DNA of 31,612 bases, taken from NCBI GenBank assembly GCA_036274635.1, contig DASUFI010000181.1, forward strand, positions 1 through 31,612, written 5' to 3'. The stretch is from DASUFI01 sp036274635 (lineage in GTDB: Bacteria; Planctomycetota; B15-G4). This document shows, one piece after another, positions 7,852 through 16,684 of the stretch. Each line of letters begins with the position of its first letter. The first letter of the stretch is position 1. The translations under genes and the position numbers were made by a program. The notes under the pieces are model-generated. The model was not told the DNA's origin, made no database searches, and worked only from the letters and a program-made list of their open reading frames with translations.

Positions 7852-8778
7852 TCAGCGCCGCGGGTACAGCAGCGTGAAGACCAGCCGCACGCCCAAGCCC
7901 TCCGGCCCGCCGGGCGTGCTGTCGGCGTACCAGCGCAGGCCGCCGCCGATGCTCACGAGCTGGCTGCCGATGCGCGTGACCTTGCTGACCACGGCGTTGA
8001 ACGGGATCTCCCACTCCTGGGTCTTCCAGTCGTAGGTGGACTCCGAGTTGAGCGAGTAGCTCACGGCATCCTTGGTCGTATAGGCCACGAAGGGCTGCAG
8101 GTAGGTGGAGTCGATGTCCGGGCGGTCGTCGTCGCCCGCCACCGACCAGATGTGGTTGCCCAGCGCGCCCAGGGTCCACGGGCCGTCCTGCTTGAGCACG
8201 ACGGCGGTGGGGCCGATGCCCCACTTGTCGCCGCCCATCGTGTCCTGGCTGGCCAGAGGCAGGAGGAATACGGGGCCCGCGCCCCAGACCGTGCCGTCCA
8301 CGGGCTTCTTGGGCGAGAAGAAGAAGCTCTGCGTGATGTCGCCGGGACCCCAGTGCGTGCCGAAGTCGGGCGTGAAGTCCTCCTGCCGGTACAGCGGCAG
8401 GATCGTGCGCGAGATCAGGTTCCAGTCCTCGCTCAGCGACATGGGGATCACGGGCTGGACGTTGAGCTTCCACTGGTTGCCGTCGTCGTTCACGCCGATG
8501 TCGTGGTCGTAGTTGAGCTGGAAGGGCACGCTGATCAGGTCGGCGACGGGATTGTTCAGCTGCTTCGCGAGCTCCTCCTTCTCGGAGGCCGAGTCGGCCT
8601 GCGGAGTGGGGGCGTCGTGCCAGGCATTCAGGGCCGGCCATTCCTCGCCCGGGCCCGCGGCGCTCGCCGGGCGCGGCGCGGTCGCGCATGCGCCCGCGAG
8701 CAGCGCGCCGGTGCAGGCCAGGCCCACGCGCACGAGTCCGGTCCGGCCGAAAGTGTGCGCTGCGCAAGTTCGCGTCAT
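7852..8778 (-). CDS. Outer-membrane beta-barrel 'transporter'-type protein with lipobox
   Basis: The start at 8778 is set by a strong Shine-Dalgarno sequence and gives 308 residues. The N-terminus has a hydrophobic stretch ending LLAGAC-ATAP, a fair lipobox, so the protein may be a lipoprotein. From about residue 75 (NPVADLISVPFQ) onward it matches proteins usually labelled 'transporter' or, wrongly, 'neuromedin U' in bacterial annotations: QPVIPMSLSEDWNLISRT, FFFSPKKP, GVGPV-like GAGPVFLLP, GPTAVVLKQDGPWT and NHIWSVAGD are typical. The chain alternates polar and hydrophobic residues as an outer-membrane barrel does. It is transcribed divergently from another barrel-type gene at 8954. The substrate is unknown. 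A signal peptide followed by a lipobox on a barrel protein is unusual. Confidence 0.8.
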   Translation of the reverse strand: MTRTCAAHTFGRTGLVRVGLACTGALLAGACATAPRPASAAGPGEEWPALNAWHDAPTPQADSASEKEELAKQLNNPVADLISVPFQLNYDHDIGVNDDGNQWKLNVQPVIPMSLSEDWNLISRTILPLYRQEDFTPDFGTHWGPGDITQSFFFSPKKPVDGTVWGAGPVFLLPLASQDTMGGDKWGIGPTAVVLKQDGPWTLGALGNHIWSVAGDDDRPDIDSTYLQPFVAYTTKDAVSYSLNSESTYDWKTQEWEIPFNAVVSKVTRIGSQLVSIGGGLRWYADSTPGGPEGLGVRLVFTLLYPRR

Positions 8779-8784
8779 GACCAG

Positions 8785-8791
8785 CCTCCTC
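8785..8791 (-). promoter_or_regulatory. Shine-Dalgarno site deciding the start at 8778
   Basis: On the minus strand GAGGAGG lies six bases before the ATG at 8778. This rules out the longer reading from 8820. Confidence 0.7.
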
Positions 8792-8869
8792 GCGTGCTTG
8801 CCCGCGCCGCACCATAGCAAGTGCGAGCTGCGGCCTGCGAACAGCGTCCCGCACGCAGGGCCGCCGGAT

Positions 8870-8899
8870 TTGCACGCTCGCGCGCCCGCCTGCTACCGT
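8870..8899 (+). promoter_or_regulatory. Possible promoter for the barrel gene at 8954
   Basis: TTGCAC (8870-8875), an 18-base spacer, then TACCGT (8894-8899) preceded by TGC, an extended -10 pattern. Each box matches consensus at three of six positions only, so this is tentative. Confidence 0.25.
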
Positions 8900-8953
8900 T
8901 CCGCGCTCGCGCTGGAACCACGCCGGTCTTCATCGAGGAGAGAGAGACCCGTC

Positions 8954-9847
8954 ATGACCACGCTCGCGAAGCTCGTCCGCGACGGCCGCCACCTGCTGCT
9001 CGTCTCGTCGCTGGCCGCAGGCTGCGCCACGGCGCCGGCCGCGCCGCGCTTCGGCGCGCCCCTCTGGTCCCCGGCCGACGAAGGCCCGGCGGCCGCGGCC
9101 GGCGTCCCGCAGCCCGCGAGCACCGACATCGACCCGCACACCTCCTTCGACGCGGCGCCCGGCCCGGTGCAGGCCGCGCCGTCCACGTCGGCGGACTTCC
9201 TCCGGCCCTACCTGTGGGCGGCCGGCGTCAACGGCAGCGTCAAGGCCCACGGCGTCGATGCCGACGTGGACGAGTCCTTCAGCGACATCCTCGATTCGCT
9301 CGACATCGGCTTCATGCTCGCCTACGAGCACCGCTTCGAGAACGGCAACTCGCTGTTGCTGGACAGCCTCTACATCAAGCTCACCGAGGACGCCACGGTG
9401 TCGGGCGTGGACGTCGACTCACAGCTCGAGATGGGGTTCCTGGAGGCGGACGGCGCCTTCCCGCTGTCCGACGAGTACGGGGTCGAGGCCATCGCCGGCG
9501 TGCGCGGCTGGTGGACGAGCCTGGACATCGACGCGGCCCCGGTCGCCGACGTGAGCCCGAGCTGGCAGTGGCTCGACCCCGTCGTGGGCGCGCGCTGGAG
9601 CGTGCCGCTGGCCGAGAAGTGGGCGCTGAACCTGCGCGGCGACATGGGCGGCTTCGGCATCGGCTCCGCCTCGGATTTCACCTGGCAGGGCCTGGCCGCC
9701 GCCACCTACGAGATGAGCGAGAGCACGAAGCTCGGCTTCGGCTACCGCTACCTGCGCGTCGACCGCGACCGGGGCAGCGGGGCCGACGAGCGCAAGCTCG
9801 ACCTGGCCTTGAGCGGCTTCCTCGCCGGGCTCGAGTTCCGCTTCTAG
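8954..9847 (+). CDS. Outer-membrane beta-barrel protein with lipobox
   Basis: The ATG at 8954 follows a purine-rich Shine-Dalgarno region (GAGGAG, 8935-8940, then GAGAGAG) and gives 297 residues. The N-terminus ends in a lipobox (SSLAAGC-ATAP). From about residue 80 the sequence has the alternating pattern of a small barrel: FLRPYLWAAGVNGSV, FSDILDSLDIGFMLAYEHRF, GVEAIAGVRGWW, KLGFGYRYLRVDRD. It ends in Phe (LAGLEFRF), the usual C-terminal signature of outer-membrane barrels assembled by the BAM complex. This resembles uncharacterised outer-membrane proteins whose first strand block reads 'DVDVSFSDVLDNLDIG'. The lipobox tail CATAP matches that of the divergent neighbour, so the two may share a processing route or function. 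Substrate and role are unknown. Confidence 0.75.
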   Translation: MTTLAKLVRDGRHLLLVSSLAAGCATAPAAPRFGAPLWSPADEGPAAAAGVPQPASTDIDPHTSFDAAPGPVQAAPSTSADFLRPYLWAAGVNGSVKAHGVDADVDESFSDILDSLDIGFMLAYEHRFENGNSLLLDSLYIKLTEDATVSGVDVDSQLEMGFLEADGAFPLSDEYGVEAIAGVRGWWTSLDIDAAPVADVSPSWQWLDPVVGARWSVPLAEKWALNLRGDMGGFGIGSASDFTWQGLAAATYEMSESTKLGFGYRYLRVDRDRGSGADERKLDLALSGFLAGLEFRF

Positions 9848-9849
9848 CC

Positions 9850-9880
9850 AGCCCGCCCCGAAGCACGTCTTCGCCGGGCT
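9850..9880 (+). terminator. Hairpin after the barrel gene
   Basis: Outer arms AGCCCG (9850-9855) and CGGGCT (9875-9880) are perfectly complementary. Inner arms CGAAG and CTTCG enclose the loop CACGT. It starts three bases after the stop. No T-run follows, so factor-independent termination is not certain. Confidence 0.45.
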
Positions 9881-9982
9881 GCTCGCAGGCCGTCCGTCCG
9901 CGCCCCGTCCCGGACGTCGCCCTGTCCTCGTCGCTCGCCGGACGGATGCGCGCTGCGCGCGGGTGAGGGAGACTCCGCGCTC

Positions 9983-9998
9983 CGATCGCGGGCGATCG
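9983..9998. repeat. Inverted repeat upstream of the BNR gene
   Basis: CGATCG (9983-9988) and CGATCG (9993-9998) flank CGGG, about 87 bases before the start at 10085. It could be an operator half-site pair or a leader hairpin. Nothing else is recognised in the gap 9881-10084. Confidence 0.25.
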
Positions 9999-10084
9999 TC
10001 GTGCTCGCGTGGCTGGAAGTCTGATCCCGATCCGCACCTCCGCGGCCGGGCCGCCGGGCCGCGGCCCTTCCACGGAGACGTGCC

Positions 10085-11764
10085 ATGGTCGCGCGATTCC
10101 TTTCCTGCGCGCGCGCCGCGACGGCCGCGCTGCTCCTCGTCGCGGGCGCCGCCGCCCAGTACCCGGCCGTGGCGCCGGAAGCCGGCGATTCGGACGTGCG
10201 TCTCAGCGGCGCGGGCGTGGCCGGCTACGTGCCGGGCATCGACTCGGCCTCGACGCCGCAGTGCGTGACCACCTCCGATGGCTCGCTGCACGTGGCCTGG
10301 CTGGACTATCGCACGCTGGACCCGAAGGTGGGCCCGCGCTGGTCGGTCCTGTACCGGCGCGTGCAGAACTGGCTCACGGCGGCGACGCCGGCCGACCTCG
10401 TGCTGGGCCCCGAGACGCGCCTGAGCAGCTCCACGCTCAACGCGACGGGCCTGGCCATGGCCGGCAACGGCACCAGCCTCGTGGTCTTCACCTGGATCGA
10501 GATCGACGGCTCGCACGAGATGCTGCGCGCGCGTCAGCTGAAGCTCAGCGGCTCGGGCCCGAAGCTCGGCACCACCAGCACGCTGAACGCCGCGCTGCAG
10601 TCTGCGGCCAACCCCTACATCGGGCCGCCGGACATCGCCTGCGTCCGCACGCCGGGCGGACAGGACTACGCCTACGTGACCTGGGCGCAGTACGACGGCC
10701 TGCCCGGCTCGGGCGGCGGCCTGGCGACCGGCCACGACCAGGTCTTCTTCGCGCGCTCGCAGAACGGCGGCCAGAGCTGGTCGGGCCCGGCGTCGGTGGC
10801 CGACACCGTCAACCTCGAGCGCGGCAGCCACCACGAGACGCCGCGCCTCGCGGCGGACGCCCTGGGCGGCGTGTACGTGGCCTTCCTCGACACGCGCCTC
10901 TCTGTGCCCGGCGGGGCGCAGGCGCTGGACGTCTTCGTGCGCTCCTCGACCGACTTCGGCGTGGACTTCGGCGCCGAGACGCAGCTCTCGCGCGCCTGCG
11001 TCGCGCCGGCGTGCCTGCCGCCGGCCTTCTCCGCCATCCGGCCGTCCATCGCCGCGCCCGGCAACGGCACGGTGGCCGTGGCCTGGATCGATGCCTCGTG
11101 CGCCAACTTCGGCCGCACGCTCATGCGCTCGCGGCGCAGCCTCGACCTGGGCGCGACGTGGGCCTGCGACACGACCGTCGGCCGCGCGACCGGCCTCATG
11201 CTGCACGTGGACACCGACCTCGCGGCCTCGCCGACGGGCCAGATCTGGGCCACGTGGGGGCGCGTGGACCTGGACGCGCCGCCGCTGCGCACGTCGGTCT
11301 TCGCGACGCGCCTCGACGCGCCCAGCGGCGTGTGGCAGCAGGAGCGGCGCGTCTCGCTGGGCGGCGCCGTGCTGGGCAGCAAGGGCACCGTGCCGCCGCT
11401 GCCGCGCCCGCGCATCGTGGCCGACCCGCTCGTGCCGACGCGCGCGCTGGTGAGCTGGATGCACACCGAGAACGGCTTCGAGCAGGAGTTCGACGTGGTG
11501 GCCGCGTGGACGCAGGATGGCGGCGTCTCGTGGCACGCACCCTCCGCGGTGGTCACCGAGCCGGGGCCCGACAACCGCAAGACGCGCGCGGCCTTCCCGG
11601 TGCCGGTGCTGGCCGGCAGCCGCGCCGGCATCGTGTGGGACGACCGGCGGCACTGGACAAACCCGCTCGTCGCCGGGCTGCCGCTGCCGCCCGGCTCGCC
11701 GCAGGGCGCGCCCGCGGTCTACTTCAACTGGATCGACGTCGCCGGAACGGGAGGTGTGCCATGA
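10085..11764 (+). CDS. Secreted BNR/Asp-box beta-propeller protein (sialidase-like fold)
   Basis: The product has 559 residues. The start is supported by CGGAGAC upstream and by a signal peptide (ATAALLLVAGAAA, then Q). The chain carries repeated Asp-box (BNR) elements of the S-x-D-x-G-x-x-W type: NGGQSW (ARSQNGGQSWSGP), DFGVDF, DLGATW and DGGVSW (TQDGGVSWHAP). This indicates a six-bladed sialidase-like propeller. The short clauses before and after, such as LHVAWLDYR, VYVAFLDTR and VAVAWID, are the inner strands typical of such repeats. I cannot place the Arg triad and catalytic Tyr/Glu of true sialidases, so enzymatic activity is not claimed. It may bind glycans or act as a scaffold. The stop overlaps the next start (ATGA), so it is translationally coupled to the glycoside-hydrolase-like gene. 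Confidence 0.75.
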   Translation: MVARFLSCARAATAALLLVAGAAAQYPAVAPEAGDSDVRLSGAGVAGYVPGIDSASTPQCVTTSDGSLHVAWLDYRTLDPKVGPRWSVLYRRVQNWLTAATPADLVLGPETRLSSSTLNATGLAMAGNGTSLVVFTWIEIDGSHEMLRARQLKLSGSGPKLGTTSTLNAALQSAANPYIGPPDIACVRTPGGQDYAYVTWAQYDGLPGSGGGLATGHDQVFFARSQNGGQSWSGPASVADTVNLERGSHHETPRLAADALGGVYVAFLDTRLSVPGGAQALDVFVRSSTDFGVDFGAETQLSRACVAPACLPPAFSAIRPSIAAPGNGTVAVAWIDASCANFGRTLMRSRRSLDLGATWACDTTVGRATGLMLHVDTDLAASPTGQIWATWGRVDLDAPPLRTSVFATRLDAPSGVWQQERRVSLGGAVLGSKGTVPPLPRPRIVADPLVPTRALVSWMHTENGFEQEFDVVAAWTQDGGVSWHAPSAVVTEPGPDNRKTRAAFPVPVLAGSRAGIVWDDRRHWTNPLVAGLPLPPGSPQGAPAVYFNWIDVAGTGGVP

Positions 11765-14457
11765 GGACCGCACTGCTGAGCGTGCTGCTGCTCGCCGCGC
11801 CGGCACTGGCGCAGGATCCGCCGATCGTGCTCGAGGGGCCCGCGCTGCGCGCGGAGTTCGCGCTGGTGGACAACGCACCGCTGCCGGGCCAGCGCCTGGA
11901 GCTGCGCTCGCTGCGCAACAAGCTCGTGCCGCTGACCGACGTGCTCATGGCGCCGCGCTCGGGGGCCTGGACGGTGCGCCTGCAGCGCACGCCCGTCACC
12001 AGCGGCCCGTTGCCGCCGTGGATGGAGGTGTCCATGGACGGCAGCGTCGTGCAGTCCAGCCCGGCCGCGCCCGTGGGCACGCTGAACGACTTGCAGCTGG
12101 CGGACCTGGTCGTCGCGCCCGACGGCAACAGCCTCGCGGCGCAGTGGGTGATCGACGCCACGCTCGACGGGGTGCCGGGCTCGGTGCTGCTCACCACCTC
12201 CTGGCAGCTCGTGCCCGGCCAGCCGATGCTGGACACCACGGCGGACTTCACGCTGCCCGGCGGCGTGCTGCCCTGGCACGTGGGCTTCATCACGCACCCG
12301 CAGGTACGCGTGGCGGAGTTCGAGGACTCGTGCGGCACCGACGCGCTCCTCGCGCCCTTCGCCGAGGGCGCGGTCATCGACAACCCCACCGAGGGCCAGC
12401 CAGGCGCCAACGGCCAGCTCATCCCGAACGCCGTCAGCCGCCCCGAGAACCAGCCGCTCCAGCTGGCGGCCTACTGGGACGGCTGCACGCCTTCGCGCTG
12501 CGTGCTGTGCCAGCCCACGGAGGTGGGCCGTTCGTGGCACGAGCTGCACGTGCAGGCCTTCGCCGGCACGCCGGGCTCGGTGAGCATCGAGTACCAGCAC
12601 CTGCCGCCGGACGTGTTCGCGACCACGGGCTGGGCGCTGCCCGCGCCCATCCGCGTGGGCGTGATCGCGGGCGACTGGTGGGACGCCGCCGCCGGCTACC
12701 GCGACTTCCTCGCCAGCGATCCCGTGACCAGCACCTGGTACCACGGGCCGGTCGGCTCGCCGGCCAACCCCATCGCGCCGCAGGTCAAGGACCTGGTGGC
12801 CGAGGTCTTCCTCTTCAATCAATACACCGGCGACAACCTCGACCTCTTCTCGCGCCAGATGCTGGACATCGAGCGCATGCTGGGCAACGACGTCCTGGCC
12901 ACGTACTACGGCGGGCACGCGCCCGACAAGTTCAGCCAGTGGTTCCTGCAGGGTGGCTACCTGCCCGGGCGCCCCAGCTTCGCGGCGGCCGTGCGCGAGG
13001 GGCAGAAGCAGTTCCACGACCTGGTCATGCCCTACGTGCAGGGCAGCGCCGTGACCGACTGCACCGACCCGGCCCTCGGCCCCGGCGCGTGTACCGGCAA
13101 CGAGGTGCTGACGCTGGCGCAGTCGGCCGTGGCCAGGGACGAGGGCCTCAAGGCGATCGTGCTGCCTTCGTCGACCCCGCCGCGCGGGCTGTTCCTGTCG
13201 CCCCGCTCGGCGTGGTGGCTGGACTTCTTCCCGCAGCACGTGAACAGCATCGCCACCTTCACCGGCGCGGCGGCGGTGTACCTGGACTTCTTCCTCACCA
13301 CGACGGACTTCGACACCGCCTACGACCCGGCCACCGAGCCGCCTCCCGGCGGCGGCGACTATCCCTTCACCGGCAAGCTGCAGCAGATGCACGCGATGCG
13401 CGCAGCCCAGGGCGAGGACTTCCTGGTCACCAACGAGTTCATCAACGGGCGCTTCACGGAGGAGGCGCACCTGATGCACGCCGACCCGGCGGCCTTCCTG
13501 CTGTCGGTGGCCACCGCAGCCGGGCCGACCGGCGCGCCCGTGCCCGTCACGATGCCCAACGCGCACATCGTCCCGCTGTTCCGCGCGGTGCACGACAACG
13601 TCAAGCTGGCGCGCATCATGGGCCAGAACGCCTACGCCGACCCGGCGCAGCGCGCGTGGGTGGAGGCGGTGTCGGTGCTCACCTTCGGGCGCATCCCGAG
13701 CCTGTCCTGGTCCTTCAGCGAGATCGATTCGCCCATCACGCAGCGCTTCCCCTTCGCCTCGTTCATCGGCCTGCTCGGCGGGCCGGCGACCGAGGGCGAC
13801 TTCCCCTTCGGCGACGGGCCGCCCTTCGGCGACGTGCCCTGCGTCGGGCCGTGCGAGGACGGACCGCCGCCGGGCTTCTCGCCCTTCGAAGGCGACGACG
13901 TGCTCGAGCAGCTGTGCGACTGGAAGCCCAAGAAGCACTTCCCCTTCCACCGCGAGCTCACGGGCCTCACCGGCGCGCTGCGCGACTTCGGGCTGCGCAC
14001 CTGGCACAACGGCACCATCGAGCGGCTGCCGCAGTACACGGTGGTGGCGCCGGCGGGCTTCGACGGCGCGGCCACCGTCGACCCGGCGCCGGCCGACGGC
14101 GTCATGCCCTTCACGCCCGTCTACAACGAGGCGCTGCCCGACGCGGCGCGCTTCCTCGTGCCGGGCATGTTCCGCGCGCCCGTCGACGACCCGAACCTGC
14201 TGGCGGCGGGCTCGCTGGCCTTCGTGCTCTGCAACCCGTGGGTGGACCCGGCCGAGCCGGCCACGCTGCAGGCGTCCTTCACCTTCGAGCCCGCGCGCTA
14301 CTCCGGCTGGACCGACACCACGCCCTACGTGGTGGTCATGGTGCAGGGCGGGCTGCCGGTGGCGGCGACGCTGGCGGTGGGCAACTTCACGCAGACCAAC
14401 GTGCCGATCGCGCCCGGCGAGATCCGCTGGTGGATCTTCCGCAAGCTCGACGGCTAG
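11761..14457 (+). CDS. Large secreted glycoside-hydrolase-like protein (DUF6259-like)
   Basis: The ATG at 11761 overlaps the previous stop, follows GGAGGT (11750-11755) and begins a signal peptide (ALLSVLLLAAPALA, then Q), giving 898 residues. Residues 20-310 look like an all-beta domain as found before the catalytic barrel in large sugar-acting enzymes. From about 330 (AAGYRDFLASDPV) the pattern resembles DUF6259 proteins, which are thought to have a TIM-barrel glycosidase fold: LATYYGGHAPDKF, PYVQG, AVYLDFF and FLVTNEFING follow in the expected order. Asp509 in YLDFF and Glu559 in TNEF sit where a barrel glycosidase would place its acid pair; this is inference. A C-terminal beta domain ends RWWIFRKLDG. 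Coupling to the BNR propeller gene suggests joint action on an external polysaccharide or glycoprotein. The family call is from memory and moderate. Confidence 0.65.
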   Translation: MRTALLSVLLLAAPALAQDPPIVLEGPALRAEFALVDNAPLPGQRLELRSLRNKLVPLTDVLMAPRSGAWTVRLQRTPVTSGPLPPWMEVSMDGSVVQSSPAAPVGTLNDLQLADLVVAPDGNSLAAQWVIDATLDGVPGSVLLTTSWQLVPGQPMLDTTADFTLPGGVLPWHVGFITHPQVRVAEFEDSCGTDALLAPFAEGAVIDNPTEGQPGANGQLIPNAVSRPENQPLQLAAYWDGCTPSRCVLCQPTEVGRSWHELHVQAFAGTPGSVSIEYQHLPPDVFATTGWALPAPIRVGVIAGDWWDAAAGYRDFLASDPVTSTWYHGPVGSPANPIAPQVKDLVAEVFLFNQYTGDNLDLFSRQMLDIERMLGNDVLATYYGGHAPDKFSQWFLQGGYLPGRPSFAAAVREGQKQFHDLVMPYVQGSAVTDCTDPALGPGACTGNEVLTLAQSAVARDEGLKAIVLPSSTPPRGLFLSPRSAWWLDFFPQHVNSIATFTGAAAVYLDFFLTTTDFDTAYDPATEPPPGGGDYPFTGKLQQMHAMRAAQGEDFLVTNEFINGRFTEEAHLMHADPAAFLLSVATAAGPTGAPVPVTMPNAHIVPLFRAVHDNVKLARIMGQNAYADPAQRAWVEAVSVLTFGRIPSLSWSFSEIDSPITQRFPFASFIGLLGGPATEGDFPFGDGPPFGDVPCVGPCEDGPPPGFSPFEGDDVLEQLCDWKPKKHFPFHRELTGLTGALRDFGLRTWHNGTIERLPQYTVVAPAGFDGAATVDPAPADGVMPFTPVYNEALPDAARFLVPGMFRAPVDDPNLLAAGSLAFVLCNPWVDPAEPATLQASFTFEPARYSGWTDTTPYVVVMVQGGLPVAATLAVGNFTQTNVPIAPGEIRWWIFRKLDG

Positions 14458-14463
14458 GCGGGC

Positions 14464-16491
14464 TCAGAACCTCACCCAGACGTCCCAGTCGTTGTTCTGG
14501 TCCTGCAGCTGCACGAGGTTCGTGTCGCTGCCGAAGAAGACGGCGTGGGTGCCGTCGCCCGAGATGTCACCAGGGTAGGCGTCGCCGTTGCCGCCGTCGC
14601 CGAGGTAGCTGACCGAGACCTTGATGGTGGTGGCCGCGCCGCGGTCGCGCAGGTAGACGTCGCCGTTCAGGGGGCCGTTCACGTCGCCCTCGGGCACGAG
14701 GTTGCCGGCCAGGCTGCGGAACAGCACCTGCTGCCCGCTGTCCGACAGCTTCGGGAGCTGCGAGTTGTTGTTGGCCTGCGCGCCGGTCGAGCTGACCGAG
14801 ACGAGGTCCACCGAGCCCGTGACCATGTCCTTCACGAAGATGTCGGTGGACGCGGTCGAGTCGCCCGCCGTGAAGTGGCCGACCGAGTAGAAGGCCACGA
14901 AGCGCCCGTCGGCCGAGATCGAGGGGGCGGTCGCGTCGGCGTTCACCTCGGCGCCGCCGTCGGTGAGCGTGGCGCGCGCCACCGCGCCCGTGGCCAGCGT
15001 GACCACGTAGATGTCCTTCTTGCCGTTGCCGTCGCCGGGCAAGATGTCGGAGGCGGTGGTGGAGAAGGCCACGTGCGTGCCGTCACGGCTGACGGCGGGC
15101 TCGCTGCTGTCGCCGTGGATCTCGCCGCCGCCCGGCGCGAGCGAGATGCGCACCGTGGTGCCGAGCTGCCGGTCGTGCAGGAAGACGTCCTGCGTCCCGT
15201 TGCCGTCGCCCGTCACCAGGTCCGCGGCCGTGCTGGCGAAGGCCACGAAACGCCCGTCGCCCGAGAGCGAGGGATCGGACGAGTCGCCGTGCGCCTCGCC
15301 GCCCAGGCTGGTCACCGACACGCGCGTCGTCGTCTGCGTGTCCAGCTCGCGCACGAAGACGTCCTGCTTGCCATTCGAGTCGCCCGCGACGAGGCCGCTC
15401 GCGCCGGTGTCGAAAGCCACCACCGTGCCGAGGCTGTCGATGCTGGGGTTCGTGCAGGTGTCGGGGCCCGCGGTGCCCGTGCCGGAGCCGACGCCGTCGG
15501 TGCTGCCGGTCGGCGCGCTGGCCGAGACGGTGGTGCCGGCGTCCGTGTCGCGCACGAAGACGTCGTAGTTCTGCGCGGCCGGGAAGGCGGCCCCGCCGCC
15601 GCAGCCGGGCACCAGGTTGGTCGCGAAGCTGAGGAAGGCGACCTTGTGCCCGTTGAGCGTCGTCACCGCGTCGTACGAGCCCGCCGCCGCCTGCTGGCCC
15701 GACGTGGACAAGCTCAGCAGCTGCGTGTCGATGTTCTGGAAGGACGAGGTCTCGACGTAGATGGTCTTCTTGACCTTGGCGAAGCTGAGCTTGAGCGACG
15801 TGAAGAGCGGCGGCGGATCGCCGTCCGTCTGCGCGACGACGGTGAAGGTGTAGTCGCCCATCACCGGCAGCTCGACCGGCGCGACCTTGGCGGTGGGCAC
15901 CTTGCCGGTGGTCAGCGTGGTGAAGGGCGTCAGGTCGATGGGGCCGTCGGGCCCCGTCAGCAGCGGCACGCCCGGCACGGACTCGAAGCCCTTGGCCGGC
16001 TTGACCTTGGCCGTCAGCTTGGTGCCCGGCATCGCGGCGAAGTCCAGCTCGCCCATGCCCGGCTCGCTGGCGCTGCCGTCCTTGAAGCTCTTGAGCGCCT
16101 TGACGACCACGCCCTTGGTCGTGAGCTTGTAGCCGCCGAGGGTGGAGTCGGCCGGGCCGATGGTCAGCTCGTAGTCGCCCGTGGTCGGCAGGGGCAGCTT
16201 CTTGATGGTGGCCTTGGCGCCGCCGACGCCCTTCAGGAAGTCGGTCAGGTCCACCGGCTGCCCCGAGCTCAGGTCCGTCAGGCTCAGGGTCGGGTGGAAG
16301 CCCTTGCTGCCCTTGGCCGTGGTGGTGAGCAGCATCCCGGCGATGCCGGGGAAGTGCACCACGTCGGTGTCGAAGGCGGTGTCGATCGAGCCCGTGAACA
16401 CGTCGCCCAGCTTCATCACGGCGTCCTGGGCTGAGGCGAGTGGCGCGACGAGCAGAATCACGGCGACAAGGCGTGTGCTGATCATGATCAT
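14464..16491 (-). CDS. Secreted protein with duplicated N-terminal beta domain and seven-bladed PD40 propeller
   Basis: The product has 675 residues; ATG 16491 or 16485 both keep the signal peptide (VAVILLVAPLASA, then Q). Residues about 22-115 and 125-230 look like two copies of one beta domain: each has a KGF motif, an (I/V)DLT(D/P)F motif and a closing GDY-(E/T)-(L/F)-T. The first copy resembles a pre-peptidase C-terminal type domain. From about 260 come seven repeats of the TolB/PD40 kind (xVAFxSxAxxLVxGDxNGxxDVFVxD). The last repeat stops at DVWVRF while a lone strand at the start (KTIYVETSS) can close the ring. GDxNGxxD loops could hold calcium. No enzyme motif is seen; a binding or structural role outside the cell is likely. 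It converges on the glycosidase-like gene with only six bases between. Confidence 0.75.
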   Translation of the reverse strand: MIMISTRLVAVILLVAPLASAQDAVMKLGDVFTGSIDTAFDTDVVHFPGIAGMLLTTTAKGSKGFHPTLSLTDLSSGQPVDLTDFLKGVGGAKATIKKLPLPTTGDYELTIGPADSTLGGYKLTTKGVVVKALKSFKDGSASEPGMGELDFAAMPGTKLTAKVKPAKGFESVPGVPLLTGPDGPIDLTPFTTLTTGKVPTAKVAPVELPVMGDYTFTVVAQTDGDPPPLFTSLKLSFAKVKKTIYVETSSFQNIDTQLLSLSTSGQQAAAGSYDAVTTLNGHKVAFLSFATNLVPGCGGGAAFPAAQNYDVFVRDTDAGTTVSASAPTGSTDGVGSGTGTAGPDTCTNPSIDSLGTVVAFDTGASGLVAGDSNGKQDVFVRELDTQTTTRVSVTSLGGEAHGDSSDPSLSGDGRFVAFASTAADLVTGDGNGTQDVFLHDRQLGTTVRISLAPGGGEIHGDSSEPAVSRDGTHVAFSTTASDILPGDGNGKKDIYVVTLATGAVARATLTDGGAEVNADATAPSISADGRFVAFYSVGHFTAGDSTASTDIFVKDMVTGSVDLVSVSSTGAQANNNSQLPKLSDSGQQVLFRSLAGNLVPEGDVNGPLNGDVYLRDRGAATTIKVSVSYLGDGGNGDAYPGDISGDGTHAVFFGSDTNLVQLQDQNNDWDVWVRF

Positions 16492-16684
16492 GGCCCGGAC
16501 GAGTCGTGTGGGGGAGGAAGTCTATCCCGGGTCTGTTCAACCGGCCGTCGTGTTGAGCATTGCGCTCGGATGGTGCCGGCGTGTCGGAGGTGGGCGCGCT
16601 CCGCCCGGGAGGTAATCCGCGCCGCGCGCGCACGACTGCATCCGGACGGGCCAGGACCCGTCCATCCCTCCCCGGAGACCTCAC
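16492..16684. promoter_or_regulatory. Divergent intergenic region, promoters not resolved
   Basis: About 190 bases separate divergent starts and must hold both promoters. TTGAGC occurs near 16552 and a TTGAAC on the minus strand near 16535, but neither has a -10 box at acceptable spacing. A CGGAGACC Shine-Dalgarno sequence (about 16673-16680) serves the plus-strand gene. Confidence 0.4.

Noticed and set aside
7852..8778. 'Neuromedin U' name often attached to this family
   Set aside because: It is a mislabel of an animal peptide hormone. The sequence is an outer-membrane barrel-type protein.
10009..11760. Upstream in-frame extension of the glycosidase-like gene
   Set aside because: It would overlap the whole BNR gene and reads as Arg-rich nonsense. 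The ATG at 11761 has a ribosome site and a signal peptide.
10085..11764. Calling the BNR protein a sialidase
   Set aside because: Asp-boxes show the fold only. The arginine triad and catalytic residues could not be placed.
9419..11878. A long minus-strand frame over the barrel and BNR genes
   Set aside because: It is a composition artefact; the plus-strand genes have signal peptides, ribosome sites and family motifs.
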